NCBI GenBank assembly: GCA_946222995.1
Contig: CAMIOS010000035.1
Location: 1 to 23,484, forward strand
Reading direction: 5' to 3'
Source of the DNA: an uncultured Enhydrobacter sp.
GTDB lineage: Bacteria > Pseudomonadota > Gammaproteobacteria > Pseudomonadales > Moraxellaceae
DNA: 23,484 nt
Under the pieces are notes generated by a model. That model was given only the letters and a program-made list of their open reading frames with translations. It had not been told where the DNA came from and ran no database searches. The position numbers and the translations under genes are program-made. Shown in pieces: positions 15,864 through 22,473 of this stretch; the stretch's first letter is position 1, and each line of letters begins with the position of its first letter.

Positions 15864-17054
15864 ATGTCCCGTATTTCTTCTGCTATCCATGCCAAAAATC
15901 CGTATGATTTTCCCGCTCGTTTTCGCTGGTTACCGCCGCTTAGTTCAATTTTATTTACTACCGTAGCGTTGATTTTGGTGATGAGTTTGTTGATGGTGGC
16001 ATCCGCTTCCATCCCTTTTGCTCAGACCAAAAACTTAGGGGATAGCTATTTTTTTATTCATCAGTTGGGGTACATGGTTTTTGGGGCGTTATTGGGCTGG
16101 ATGGCCTATCAACTGCCATTAAAACTGACGTTTCGTCTGGATGTGATTATGGGGCTGATGGCGGTATGTTTACTAGCGATTATTTACACCGTGCTTGCAG
16201 GTTCGGTGATTAATGGCAGCCGGCGTTGGATTGAGATTGGCGGTATTAATTTTCAGCCGGTTGAGATGGCAAAATTGCTGATGATTTTGTTTACCGCCGA
16301 TTTTGTGGTAAGACGCTCCGAAGAGGTGCGATATAGCTACACGGGTTTTATCCGCCTTGCCTTGATAGCGGCGGCATTGGCGTTGGTGATTATGTTACAG
16401 CCCGATTTTGGCTCAGTGGTGATTATTGCCTGTTGTACTGCCGCGATAATTTTTGTTGCAGGGCTACCAAAACGCTTGTTTATGATTATTATAGGCATTA
16501 TGGCAACGATGGGCACCATTGGTATTATGAGTGCCCAATATCGACTAAGACGGGCGATGTCGTTTTTAGACCCATTTGATGATTTGCGAGACAGCGACTA
16601 TCAATTAGGGCGCAGTATTGTGGCATTTGCTCGGGGTGAATGGACAGGCGTGGGTTATGGTGAAAGTGTGCAAAAACTTTCGCATCTGCCAGAAGCGCAT
16701 ACGGACTTTTTATTAGCAATTACCGGTGAAGAGCTGGGCTTTATCGGTGTGGTGTTTTTGCTGTTGCTGGAGTTAATTTTGATTATTTGTGTTATGCGAA
16801 TTAGCTATACAGCTTTACAACGCCGTCAGAGTCGTATTAGTTATTTTGCTTTTGGGGTTGGGATGTTATTTTTTGGGCAGGTATTTGTTAATGCAGGGAT
16901 GACGATGGGATTACTGCCTACCAAAGGCTTGACCATGCCGTTCTTTAGTTATGGTGGCTCCTCCATGGTGGTGAATTTGATGATCATTGGAATTTTATTA
17001 AAGATTTTAAAAGAAAGTCCGACCATTCCGCCCAATGAATGCCGCTATTATTAG
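15864..17054 (+). CDS. ftsW: Septal peptidoglycan glycosyltransferase FtsW
   Basis: A 396-residue SEDS-family integral membrane protein with about ten TM segments, the first at about 28-50. Motifs are NGSRRWIEIGGINFQPVE after TM4, LQPDFGSVV, EAHTDFLLAITGEELGFIG with the catalytic-region Asp, and the C-terminal TKGLTMPFFSYGGSSM. It polymerises lipid II at the septum with its partner PBP3. A weak AGG lies upstream of the ATG. The murD-ftsW order is that of the division/cell-wall cluster, but murG and murC do not follow; the gene is convergent with gluQ instead. Confidence 0.95.
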   Translation: MSRISSAIHAKNPYDFPARFRWLPPLSSILFTTVALILVMSLLMVASASIPFAQTKNLGDSYFFIHQLGYMVFGALLGWMAYQLPLKLTFRLDVIMGLMAVCLLAIIYTVLAGSVINGSRRWIEIGGINFQPVEMAKLLMILFTADFVVRRSEEVRYSYTGFIRLALIAAALALVIMLQPDFGSVVIIACCTAAIIFVAGLPKRLFMIIIGIMATMGTIGIMSAQYRLRRAMSFLDPFDDLRDSDYQLGRSIVAFARGEWTGVGYGESVQKLSHLPEAHTDFLLAITGEELGFIGVVFLLLLELILIICVMRISYTALQRRQSRISYFAFGVGMLFFGQVFVNAGMTMGLLPTKGLTMPFFSYGGSSMVVNLMIIGILLKILKESPTIPPNECRYY

Positions 17055-17099
17055 TAAAAAGCTATTAACAATGCGCTATTGACGGTGGGCTATTACCGC

Positions 17100-17123
17100 T
17101 AAGTCCATTTTTTGGTGGGCTTA
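17100..17123. terminator. Hairpin between convergent ftsW and gluQ
   Basis: TAAGTCCA (17100-17107) pairs with TGGGCTTA (17116-17123), one G-U, across a T-rich 8-nt loop. There is only a short T run after it on the ftsW side. Just upstream (17045-17095) GCTATT occurs four times, 14-17 bp apart. Confidence 0.4.
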
Positions 17124-17134
17124 TTTGCAACAAG

Positions 17135-18154
17135 TTAGCTTAACAGCGCTTGAATCGACGACACGATATGTTGTTGCTTACGGTATAACGGGCGATTATC
17201 CCACTGGCTGATCGCTTGTTGTAGCATGGTAGCTGGCTGATTAATATCCACCGCAGGCTGTCCTAATAAGCGTAATGCTAAGGCGATCAGTTGCGGGGCA
17301 GGATAGGCAGCGATTGGCTCGGCAAGTGTCTGTTTTGACAGTTTTTGACCTGCTGTGTTGAGCAATACTGGCAGATGGTAATACGAGGCTATCAAAGGAA
17401 AATGCAAATAATCAGCGATCGCCATCTGCGGTATGGTCAATGGTAAAATATCCAGTCCCCGTACAATTTGGGTCACGCCTTGCAACGCATCATCTACAAC
17501 TGCCGCTAACATATAATTTATCATGCCAAGTCTTGCCCCTTGGTGATTATGCGCTTGTCGCCGCCTGAGCACCATATCACCATGCTCTTGCTGGGGATTG
17601 CCTGCTACGATTCCTTGTAGGTGATCAAAAAATACCATGGTATGATTGGGCATTACGATCCGAATGGCATGCTCACGCGAGTGCTGTTTGGTATAACAAA
17701 TTTGCGGATAACGAGAATTTGTATTGGGCTGGTTGGTCGGATTTGGATGATTTGCCAAATATTGCTGAATTGACTTTCGGCTACAGTCACAACCATAGCT
17801 GACAGGGCGAAGTAAGCTATCTAAGAGGGTGTGATAGGTGTCGAGGTGCTGCGACTGATAGCGTACATCGCCATCCCAATACAAGCCCAGCCGCTCTAAA
17901 TCCTTTAAGATATGTGAGGCAAATATCGGTTGACAGCGTTCGCTATCCACATCTTCAATACGTACAAGCCATTGACCGCCTGCTTGTTTGGCAAGGCAAT
18001 AGCTGGCAATAGCGGTGATTAACGAGCCAAGATGCAGCTCACCGGTAGGAGAGGGGGCAAACCGCCCCGTGACATGCCGAGGGGTATCCCCACTAACAGG
18101 GATTAAGGCGGTTTGGTTAGTGCAGTTTAAGGTACAAAAATGAGAATCAGGCAT
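17135..18154 (-). CDS. gluQ: Glutamyl-Q tRNA(Asp) synthetase
   Basis: A truncated GluRS paralogue that glutamylates the queuosine of tRNA-Asp. The 339 residues hold the catalytic fold but no anticodon-binding domain. Visible are RFAPSPTGELHLGSL (31-45, the HIGH-type motif as HLGS), VRIEDVD, the zinc-site residues Cys122, Cys124, Tyr149 and Cys153, and the KMSKS-type QKLSKQ. An N-terminal extension of about 20 residues and a roughly 13-residue Asn/Pro-rich insert inside the zinc site lengthen it relative to the E. coli protein. The start lies inside dksA (8-bp overlap of dksA stop and gluQ start), so translation is probably coupled, as in many gammaproteobacteria. Confidence 0.93.
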   Translation of the reverse strand: MPDSHFCTLNCTNQTALIPVSGDTPRHVTGRFAPSPTGELHLGSLITAIASYCLAKQAGGQWLVRIEDVDSERCQPIFASHILKDLERLGLYWDGDVRYQSQHLDTYHTLLDSLLRPVSYGCDCSRKSIQQYLANHPNPTNQPNTNSRYPQICYTKQHSREHAIRIVMPNHTMVFFDHLQGIVAGNPQQEHGDMVLRRRQAHNHQGARLGMINYMLAAVVDDALQGVTQIVRGLDILPLTIPQMAIADYLHFPLIASYYHLPVLLNTAGQKLSKQTLAEPIAAYPAPQLIALALRLLGQPAVDINQPATMLQQAISQWDNRPLYRKQQHIVSSIQALLS

Positions 18155-18584
18155 GACCCCAAGCTTGTTTTTCTTTCATTTCTGCCAAGGTTTTGCAATC
18201 AATACATTGTGACGCAGTTGGACGAGCTTCTAAGCGGCGTAAACCAATTTCCACCCCACAGGTTTCACAAAAGCCATAATCACCATTGTCAATCTCGGCG
18301 ATTGATTTGTCAATTTTGCGAATTAATTTACGCTCACGGTCGCGGGTACGAAGTGCTAGCGCAAACTCTTCTTCTTGTGTGGCGCGGTCGTTGATATCAG
18401 GCATCGCAGAGGATTCATCTTGGATATAGTTTTTGGTGGTTTCAGCTTCTGCAAGTAGCTGATTTTTCCATGTCAATAGAATATTTTTAAAATGAGCCAA
18501 TTGCTCATCGCTCATATATTCTTCGCCCTCAACAGGTTGATAAGGGGTGAATTCTAAACTTGATTCAGAAACGGTCGTGGTCAT
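18147..18584 (-). CDS. dksA: RNA polymerase-binding transcription factor DksA
   Basis: Partner of ppGpp that binds the RNA polymerase secondary channel. From ATG 18584 (AGAGGA upstream) it is 145 residues; the frame runs open to 18659, but the extra 25 residues are not family-like. The coiled coil (about 30-100) carries the tip motif DINDRA (Asp63, Asp66), matching the DxxDxA acidic pair. The C4 zinc finger is complete (Cys106, Cys109, Cys127, Cys130), so this is the zinc-dependent form and not a DksA2 type. gluQ follows with an 8-bp overlap. Confidence 0.96.
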   Translation of the reverse strand: MTTTVSESSLEFTPYQPVEGEEYMSDEQLAHFKNILLTWKNQLLAEAETTKNYIQDESSAMPDINDRATQEEEFALALRTRDRERKLIRKIDKSIAEIDNGDYGFCETCGVEIGLRRLEARPTASQCIDCKTLAEMKEKQAWGHA

Positions 18585-18636
18585 GATAAATCCTCTACTG
18601 TCATTAACCCAAGTGTTTGGGCACTTCAACATATTA

Positions 18637-18692
18637 CCAATTAACCCAATGATTAACATTGGTAGCTTGCTTCATTAATCGTTGGTTAATGG
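18637..18692. repeat. Imperfect inverted repeat upstream of dksA
   Basis: The left arm 18637-18656 (CCAATTAACCCAATGATTAA) and right arm 18675-18692 (TTAATCGTTGGTTAATGG) are complementary apart from two single-base bulges and one non-Watson-Crick pair, with an 18-nt loop. It lies 53 bases or more upstream of the dksA ATG and could be a leader hairpin or operator. The left arm shares 19 of 20 bases with 8939-8958 upstream of rpmE2. Confidence 0.65.
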
Positions 18693-18769
18693 CTAAATCG
18701 TAGCGTTAGCCTACTTTATATTGGCGAAGCAATATGGGCGCTATTTGTTATTTTTCAATAGGCTGGTTA

Positions 18770-18795
18770 CTATTGACTAGTTGCTATTGATTAGT
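18770..18795. repeat. 12-bp direct repeat in the dksA-cpdA spacer
   Basis: CTATTGACTAGT (18770-18781) and CTATTGATTAGT (18784-18795) differ at one base and are 14 bp apart. No gene is seen in 18585-18957; the stretch is made of repeats and dyads. Confidence 0.7.
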
Positions 18796-18839
18796 CAAGT
18801 TTTTTAAGTTAAATATTTTAATTCTACTGGTTAGCCAGT

Positions 18840-18895
18840 TACTGTCACATAAACGCCACACTATAATGAGTGGATATGACAAATAGGTGACAGTA
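18840..18895. promoter_or_regulatory. Long perfect inverted repeat around a TATAAT box
   Basis: TACTGTCAC (18840-18848) and GTGACAGTA (18887-18895) are perfect 9-bp arms separated by 38 bp. Inside is TATAAT (18862-18867, + strand), with only a weak TTACTG 17 bp upstream. It could mark an operator pair or a promoter for an unannotated RNA running toward the 3' end of cpdA. Confidence 0.45.
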
Positions 18896-18957
18896 GTTTA
18901 ACATTGGCGACGCTTGTGCAAAGGCTCACTAACAGTATTTAAGGGTGAATTAAAAAG

Positions 18958-19824
18958 TCAGATAGTATCTATTCTTTTTATTCCAGTGGCAAGTGTGCCA
19001 TTGTTATATAACGTTATCCAACGAAACCCAGCTGGCATGTCATCAAGCGTGTAATCGTCACAAAATGACTTAAATTGGGCACTCACTGCAGGGCAAGTAT
19101 AAAGCGAGATACCCTGATGAATCACATGCAGTTCTTGATGGACATGCCCGACAAAAATCGCTTTAAGTTTAGCTTGGTGCGGGGCAACCACTTCCCAAAA
19201 TGCTGCGCTATTTTTTAGCGTGTGGTGGTCAATCCATGCCGAATGAATCAACACCATCGGATGATGGGCAAAAATCACACATGGCTTCTCGCTGGTGGTC
19301 AATGTCTGATCAAGCCAAGCTAACGTCTGTTTACAAAACTTACCATAAACCTTGCCACGCACCGTAGAATCTAGGCAAATAATATTCCAAAAAGGGCTAC
19401 TGATGAGATGGCGATTGACCAATCGGGGGTCTGCCGTAATTGGTTCATGGCGACGCTCAAAAAACGGCAAATGCCAATCTAGCTCTAGCGTCACATCGTG
19501 ATTGCCCGCCACCGCCACAAACGGCTTATTTAAGCTGCCAAATTTAGCGAATAATCTATCATAATTATCTGGTTGGGGCTGCTGTAACAAATCACCTGTT
19601 AGCACAATTGCGTCGCTATTAGCAAACTCTGTTTGAATCTTAGTTAATACCGCTTGCAAATTTTGGGCAGGGTTAATACCGTTGTAATACTGATTTTCAT
19701 CGGTCAGTAAATGTAAATCACTAAGTTGTAATAAGGCTAGATAGTGGTGATGTTGCTGACGAAAGGTGGCGTTTGGTGAAATATCACAAACGGGCGGCGG
19801 TAGATTAAACGTTGGCGAGGTCAT
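18958..19824 (-). CDS. cpdA: 3',5'-cyclic-AMP phosphodiesterase
   Basis: A 288-residue class III calcineurin-like phosphoesterase that hydrolyses cAMP and so tunes the CRP/Vfr regulon. All metal-site motifs are present: LSDLHL (Asp36, His38), LTGDLLQQ (Asp78), AGNHD (Asn108, His109), FAHHP, and GHVHQELH near residue 228. No signal peptide. An AGG lies nine bases upstream of the ATG, and the leader holds a 12-bp tandem repeat and a 31-bp dyad. It sits 146 bp behind zur on the same strand, so it could be read through from zur or have its own promoter. Confidence 0.9.
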   Translation of the reverse strand: MTSPTFNLPPPVCDISPNATFRQQHHHYLALLQLSDLHLLTDENQYYNGINPAQNLQAVLTKIQTEFANSDAIVLTGDLLQQPQPDNYDRLFAKFGSLNKPFVAVAGNHDVTLELDWHLPFFERRHEPITADPRLVNRHLISSPFWNIICLDSTVRGKVYGKFCKQTLAWLDQTLTTSEKPCVIFAHHPMVLIHSAWIDHHTLKNSAAFWEVVAPHQAKLKAIFVGHVHQELHVIHQGISLYTCPAVSAQFKSFCDDYTLDDMPAGFRWITLYNNGTLATGIKRIDTI

Positions 19825-19833
19825 CGGCGTTAC

Positions 19834-19857
19834 CTAGACAAAAAGCTAGACAAAAAG
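19834..19857. repeat. Perfect 12-bp tandem repeat just upstream of cpdA
   Basis: CTAGACAAAAAG occurs twice, head to tail, starting 10 bases before the cpdA start codon. It lies in the cpdA leader or ribosome-binding region. Confidence 0.85.
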
Positions 19858-19891
19858 AAAGGATAAATTAATAATCTAAAATAACGGCATG

Positions 19892-19922
19892 TTATAGCAT
19901 AAATTGCGCAACAATGCTATAA
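19892..19922. promoter_or_regulatory. 31-bp dyad between zur and cpdA
   Basis: TTATAGCAT (19892-19900) and ATGCTATAA (19914-19922) are perfect 9-bp arms. The centre holds TTGCGCAA (19904-19911), itself a perfect palindrome almost on the same axis. No T run follows on either strand, so a regulator site is more likely than a terminator. Confidence 0.5.
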
Positions 19923-19970
19923 AATTTAGACATGGGTTGAGTATTATAGTGTGTTAAATAAGCGGTAACG

Positions 19971-20465
19971 CTATTCTTTAATTGTTTGTCTTTGGCAGTT
20001 TTGACAATGACCTAACAGCTCAATCACGCTGCTTGCGACCCTAAAATCTGAACTCTGGGCTGCCTCATCAATGGCATGGCGCAGTAAAGGGTGACTAAAT
20101 TCTTGTACATCCCCACAGTGTTGACAAATCAAAAAAGCTGCCATATGTTTATCAGTGGGTTGACAACACGCAAAAAACGCATTGGTTGAACTTAATTGGT
20201 GAATAAAACCATGCATCAACAAAAAATCCAAGCTGCGATAAATGGTCGGTGGGGCAAGTGGTTTTTCATGGTTCTTTTGTAATTGCGCCAACAACTCATA
20301 TGCCCCAATTGGCTTTGGTGCTTGCAAAATCAGCCGAAATACTTGCTCTCGTAATGGGGTAAAACGTATACCGCGCTCGTTACAGCGTTGTTTGGCGTAA
20401 TTAATGCGTTGAGTTTCGATCGCTTTATTTTCGTTACATGTGGTTTTATCAAGCGGTTGCGACAC
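19971..20465 (-). CDS. zur: Zinc uptake regulator Zur (Fur family)
   Basis: A 164-residue Fur-family repressor. The winged helix (about 25-100) includes RGIRFTPLREQVFRLIL, PIGAYELLAQL and APPTIYRSLDFLLMHGFIHQL. The Tyr-Arg-Ser-Leu-Asp-Phe-Leu recognition helix and FFACC point to Zur rather than Fur. Structural zinc Cys pairs are CQHC and CQNC. It should repress zinc uptake genes when zinc is replete. It starts at GTG 20465 with AAAGGA upstream. Unusually, no znuABC genes are adjacent; cpdA follows. The zinc-free L31 gene about 11 kb away is a plausible target. Confidence 0.9.
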   Translation of the reverse strand: MSQPLDKTTCNENKAIETQRINYAKQRCNERGIRFTPLREQVFRLILQAPKPIGAYELLAQLQKNHEKPLAPPTIYRSLDFLLMHGFIHQLSSTNAFFACCQPTDKHMAAFLICQHCGDVQEFSHPLLRHAIDEAAQSSDFRVASSVIELLGHCQNCQRQTIKE

Positions 20466-20509
20466 AGTTATTCCTTTAATAAGCGAGTAAACAGAATAAT
20501 ATGGCTAAC

Positions 20510-20515
20510 ATTATA
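20510..20515 (-). promoter_or_regulatory. Candidate -10 box of zur inside a partial dyad
   Basis: On the minus strand this is TATAAT, about 45 bases before the GTG. It sits in an imperfect palindrome (ATAAT...ATTAT, 20496-20514) that could be an autoregulatory site. The -35 is weak and no full Zur consensus was recognised. Confidence 0.35.
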
Positions 20516-20594
20516 AAAAATTCAAAAATCATGAATAAGCTTACCTGGTTGTAAGTAGCCTATTATTAGCGCCTACTAGCATACGGCTACCCCG

Positions 20595-20614
20595 TTAACC
20601 AATGATTAATTGGT
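20595..20614. repeat. TTAACCAATGATTAA element and ACCAAT/ATTGGT hairpin
   Basis: ACCAAT (20598-20603) and ATTGGT (20609-20614) form a perfect inverted repeat with a 5-nt centre. The stretch contains the CAATGATTAA core also seen upstream of rpmE2 and dksA. It lies between zur and the atpI-like gene. Confidence 0.6.
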
Positions 20615-20652
20615 GAATCAATTGCCAAGATTTGGTCAAAATTGTGAATGGC

Positions 20653-20700
20653 ATGACGTTTGAAAAAGGTGACAAAGCTGTCTATAATGCCAAACGTCAT
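20653..20700 (+). promoter_or_regulatory. Near-consensus promoter bracketed by a 10-bp inverted repeat
   Basis: TTGAAA (20660-20665) and TATAAT (20683-20688) are 17 bp apart, the best promoter in the window. ATGACGTTTG (20653-20662) and CAAACGTCAT (20691-20700) form a perfect inverted repeat around it, and GGC/GCC extends the arms after one bulged base. Transcription would start near 20695 and reach the atpI-like gene after a leader of about 207 bases. No gene is supported in 20466-20901. Confidence 0.65.
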
Positions 20701-20901
20701 CGCCATACTAGGCACCATTGCATTGCTGCTGTTGGCTAGTCATATATTGTGGTCAACCATAATGGATTCAACTTTTTTACTTTGCCTTAAGATTTTTTGT
20801 ATTTTCTTCTTCTCTTACCCAATAGCCATCCCTTTAGCTTAACTTATTGATTTGATCGTCTAATCTAAAGGTACATTTTAGCTTCGTAACAGACCATCAT
20901 T

Positions 20902-21333
20902 ATGCCAAATTCTACGCCCTCCCGTCCTGCCAAGCCGTTTCAAGCCTATCCACTACAAAAAATTATCAAATCACAAGCATGGGTGATTTTGTTAATGGTC
21001 ATAATTGTCTTAGCCTTTGAAATATTTTATGGCAACACACAGGGTAAGATACGGTTTATAGTGACTAAAAACCTACTGGCGGGGAATGTGTTGGCATGGA
21101 TTGGACAAATGGTATTTGCTAAGATTTCACTTGGCTTATCAGGCTATCACCAACGCCGTCAGATTGTACACCGTTTTTATTTGGCGCATATGGTCAAGTG
21201 GGTACTCACCTTGATAGGCTTTGCGATCATTTTTAAATTTTTGCGACCCTTGCAAGCCTTATGGGTGCTGGTAGGCTTTATAGCGATTCAACTTAGTTAT
21301 ATGCTTATGATGTATCGCCAAAAATCCTCATGA
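20902..21333 (+). CDS. atpI: ATP synthase subunit I-like protein (AtpI)
   Basis: A 143-residue integral membrane protein with four predicted TM segments (about 27-45, 60-80, 95-113 and 117-136). The layout is that of AtpI: a basic N-terminus, an early TM pair around LLAGNVLAWIGQMVFAKISL, then FYLAHMVKWVLTLIGFAIIF and LWVLVGFIAIQLSYMLMM. AtpI normally heads the atp operon and helps c-ring assembly or ion supply. Here no atpB follows; the next gene is unrelated. The ribosome-binding site is poor. Other small four-TM families cannot be excluded. Confidence 0.6.
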   Translation: MPNSTPSRPAKPFQAYPLQKIIKSQAWVILLMVIIVLAFEIFYGNTQGKIRFIVTKNLLAGNVLAWIGQMVFAKISLGLSGYHQRRQIVHRFYLAHMVKWVLTLIGFAIIFKFLRPLQALWVLVGFIAIQLSYMLMMYRQKSS

Positions 21334-21381
21334 ACCCATAGTTAAACCATCAAAATCTAGCAATAACCCTTTACATAGATT

Positions 21382-21401
21382 GCAAAAACATTGGTTTTTG
21401 C
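21382..21401. terminator. Hairpin downstream of the atpI-like gene
   Basis: GCAAAAAC (21382-21389) pairs perfectly with GTTTTTGC (21394-21401) over an ATTG loop. The T run lies inside the stem and no T tract follows, so terminator function is uncertain. Confidence 0.4.
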
Positions 21402-21559
21402 CCAACGCTTCTAATTTCTACCTAAGTTAACTCATTCATAATGCGTTTAACCATGAATCATTTACTTGTGGTTAGCATTTACCACGTATTGGCTACCCCA
21501 AGCGTTAAATAGCAAGTGGTAAAGAGTCAATCCCCATTGTCACAATTTAAGGAGTGATT

Positions 21560-21811
21560 ATGAATTTATTAGAAGAACTCGGCAAAGTTGTAGGCGCTAT
21601 TGTCGCTGAACAAGGCATAGCCAAGCTTGACCCCGATGCCAATTTTTTAGAAAAAGCCGCTGCAGCAATAGCAGGTTATGAAGGCACCAAAATCGCTGAA
21701 GAACAACTTAGCGCAGCAATCGATAATTATCAAACCAATGCTAACACGGCAGATGACGCTGATAACAGTGATATCAATGATAATAACGATAACAACGATG
21801 AAACCGCGTAA
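21560..21811 (+). CDS. Small acidic-tailed protein of unknown function
   Basis: An 83-residue protein. The ATG at 21560 is placed by AAGGAG at 21549-21554; an overlapping GTG at 21554 lies inside that site and is unlikely. Residues 1-55 look helical and amphipathic (MNLLEELGKVVGAIVAEQG, FLEKAAAAIAGYEGTKIAEE). The last 25 are Asp/Asn-rich (DADNSDINDNNDNNDETA) and probably disordered. There is no signal peptide or TM segment and no family was recognised. A clear terminator follows, so it is probably monocistronic. Confidence 0.6.
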   Translation: MNLLEELGKVVGAIVAEQGIAKLDPDANFLEKAAAAIAGYEGTKIAEEQLSAAIDNYQTNANTADDADNSDINDNNDNNDETA

Positions 21812-21831
21812 CAGATAAAAAAATCGATTAA

Positions 21832-21857
21832 AAAATGACCAGTTCGCTGGTCGTTTT
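21832..21857 (+). terminator. Rho-independent terminator after the small acidic protein
   Basis: An 11-bp stem (21832-21842 with 21847-21857, one G-U) carries GACCAG/CTGGTC around a TTCG tetraloop, with an A run before and TTTT at the end. It begins 20 bases after the stop codon. An ATG at 21835 lies within the stem, which argues against that codon starting the next gene. Confidence 0.85.
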
Positions 21858-21948
21858 AGAGGGCATGCCCCACATTTGGCTAAAAATTTTTGATGGCTGT
21901 CATGCCAAAAATCCTACCGCTTATCAAGCATTGATAACCGAGGTAATT

Positions 21949-22362
21949 ATGAATCAGCAACCAATCAATTACCAATTTAGTAACCATCGCTATCACATAC
22001 TGCCCTTAAATAAACATCCTGCGTATATCACCCAAGTTGCCAATCAGCTAGGGCAGCAAACGAACTATCATCCGCAAGCTTTTAATCACACTTGGTTATT
22101 GATTGATAGTTATCAATGGCCGTTAAAGGATTTAGCCGGTATCATTACGTTGAGTGTGGATAGCAACTCGCCATTACAATCACCACATTGTGCCATTGAC
22201 TGTCTATATATCGCTGATAAGTACCGTCAGCAAGGGCTAGAAACAGCGTTAATAGCCTTTTGTCAAAGCTACTATCAAACATTGGATTATAAATGGATGG
22301 GTTGGCTAAACAACCGGATAACAACAATGCCACCATCTAAGCCAGCACAACTAGCCTGTTAA
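21949..22362 (+). CDS. GNAT-like protein, possible N-acetyltransferase
   Basis: From ATG 21949 it has 137 residues, with GAGGTAATT directly upstream. The open frame extends back to 21835, but that ATG is inside a terminator stem and has no ribosome-binding site. The middle-to-late part reads CAIDCLYIADKYRQQGLETALIAFCQSYY, resembling GNAT motif A (strand, then Q/R-x-x-G-x-G/A, then helix), although the usual second glycine is Glu. The last 20 residues are not family-like. It may be a divergent or degenerate acetyltransferase; no substrate can be named. Confidence 0.5.
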   Translation: MNQQPINYQFSNHRYHILPLNKHPAYITQVANQLGQQTNYHPQAFNHTWLLIDSYQWPLKDLAGIITLSVDSNSPLQSPHCAIDCLYIADKYRQQGLETALIAFCQSYYQTLDYKWMGWLNNRITTMPPSKPAQLAC

Positions 22363-22384
22363 TCAAATTTTGCAGGATTAACAG
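22356..22384. repeat. Inverted repeat over the stop codon of the GNAT-like gene
   Basis: CTGTTAATC (22356-22364) and GATTAACAG (22376-22384) are perfect 9-bp arms with an 11-nt loop that includes part of the gene's 3' end. A further AGGTTAACAGAC copy lies at 22400-22411. No T run follows, so it is only a possible mRNA-end structure. Confidence 0.6.
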
Positions 22385-22473
22385 ACGTTTAAATCGATCA
22401 GGTTAACAGACTGCTTATCAATAATATGAAACGCCATCGCACACGAGCATTTAGCAAGTTCAACAGTCATTAA

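Noticed and set aside
18585..18659. N-terminal extension of DksA
   Set aside because: Not family-like, and the AGAGGA site places the start at 18584.
20660..20842. Small hydrophobic 51-60 residue membrane protein
   Set aside because: Its TTG start is the -35 box and its ATG (20687) overlaps the -10 box of a near-consensus promoter, so the mRNA would start after both. No ribosome-binding site.
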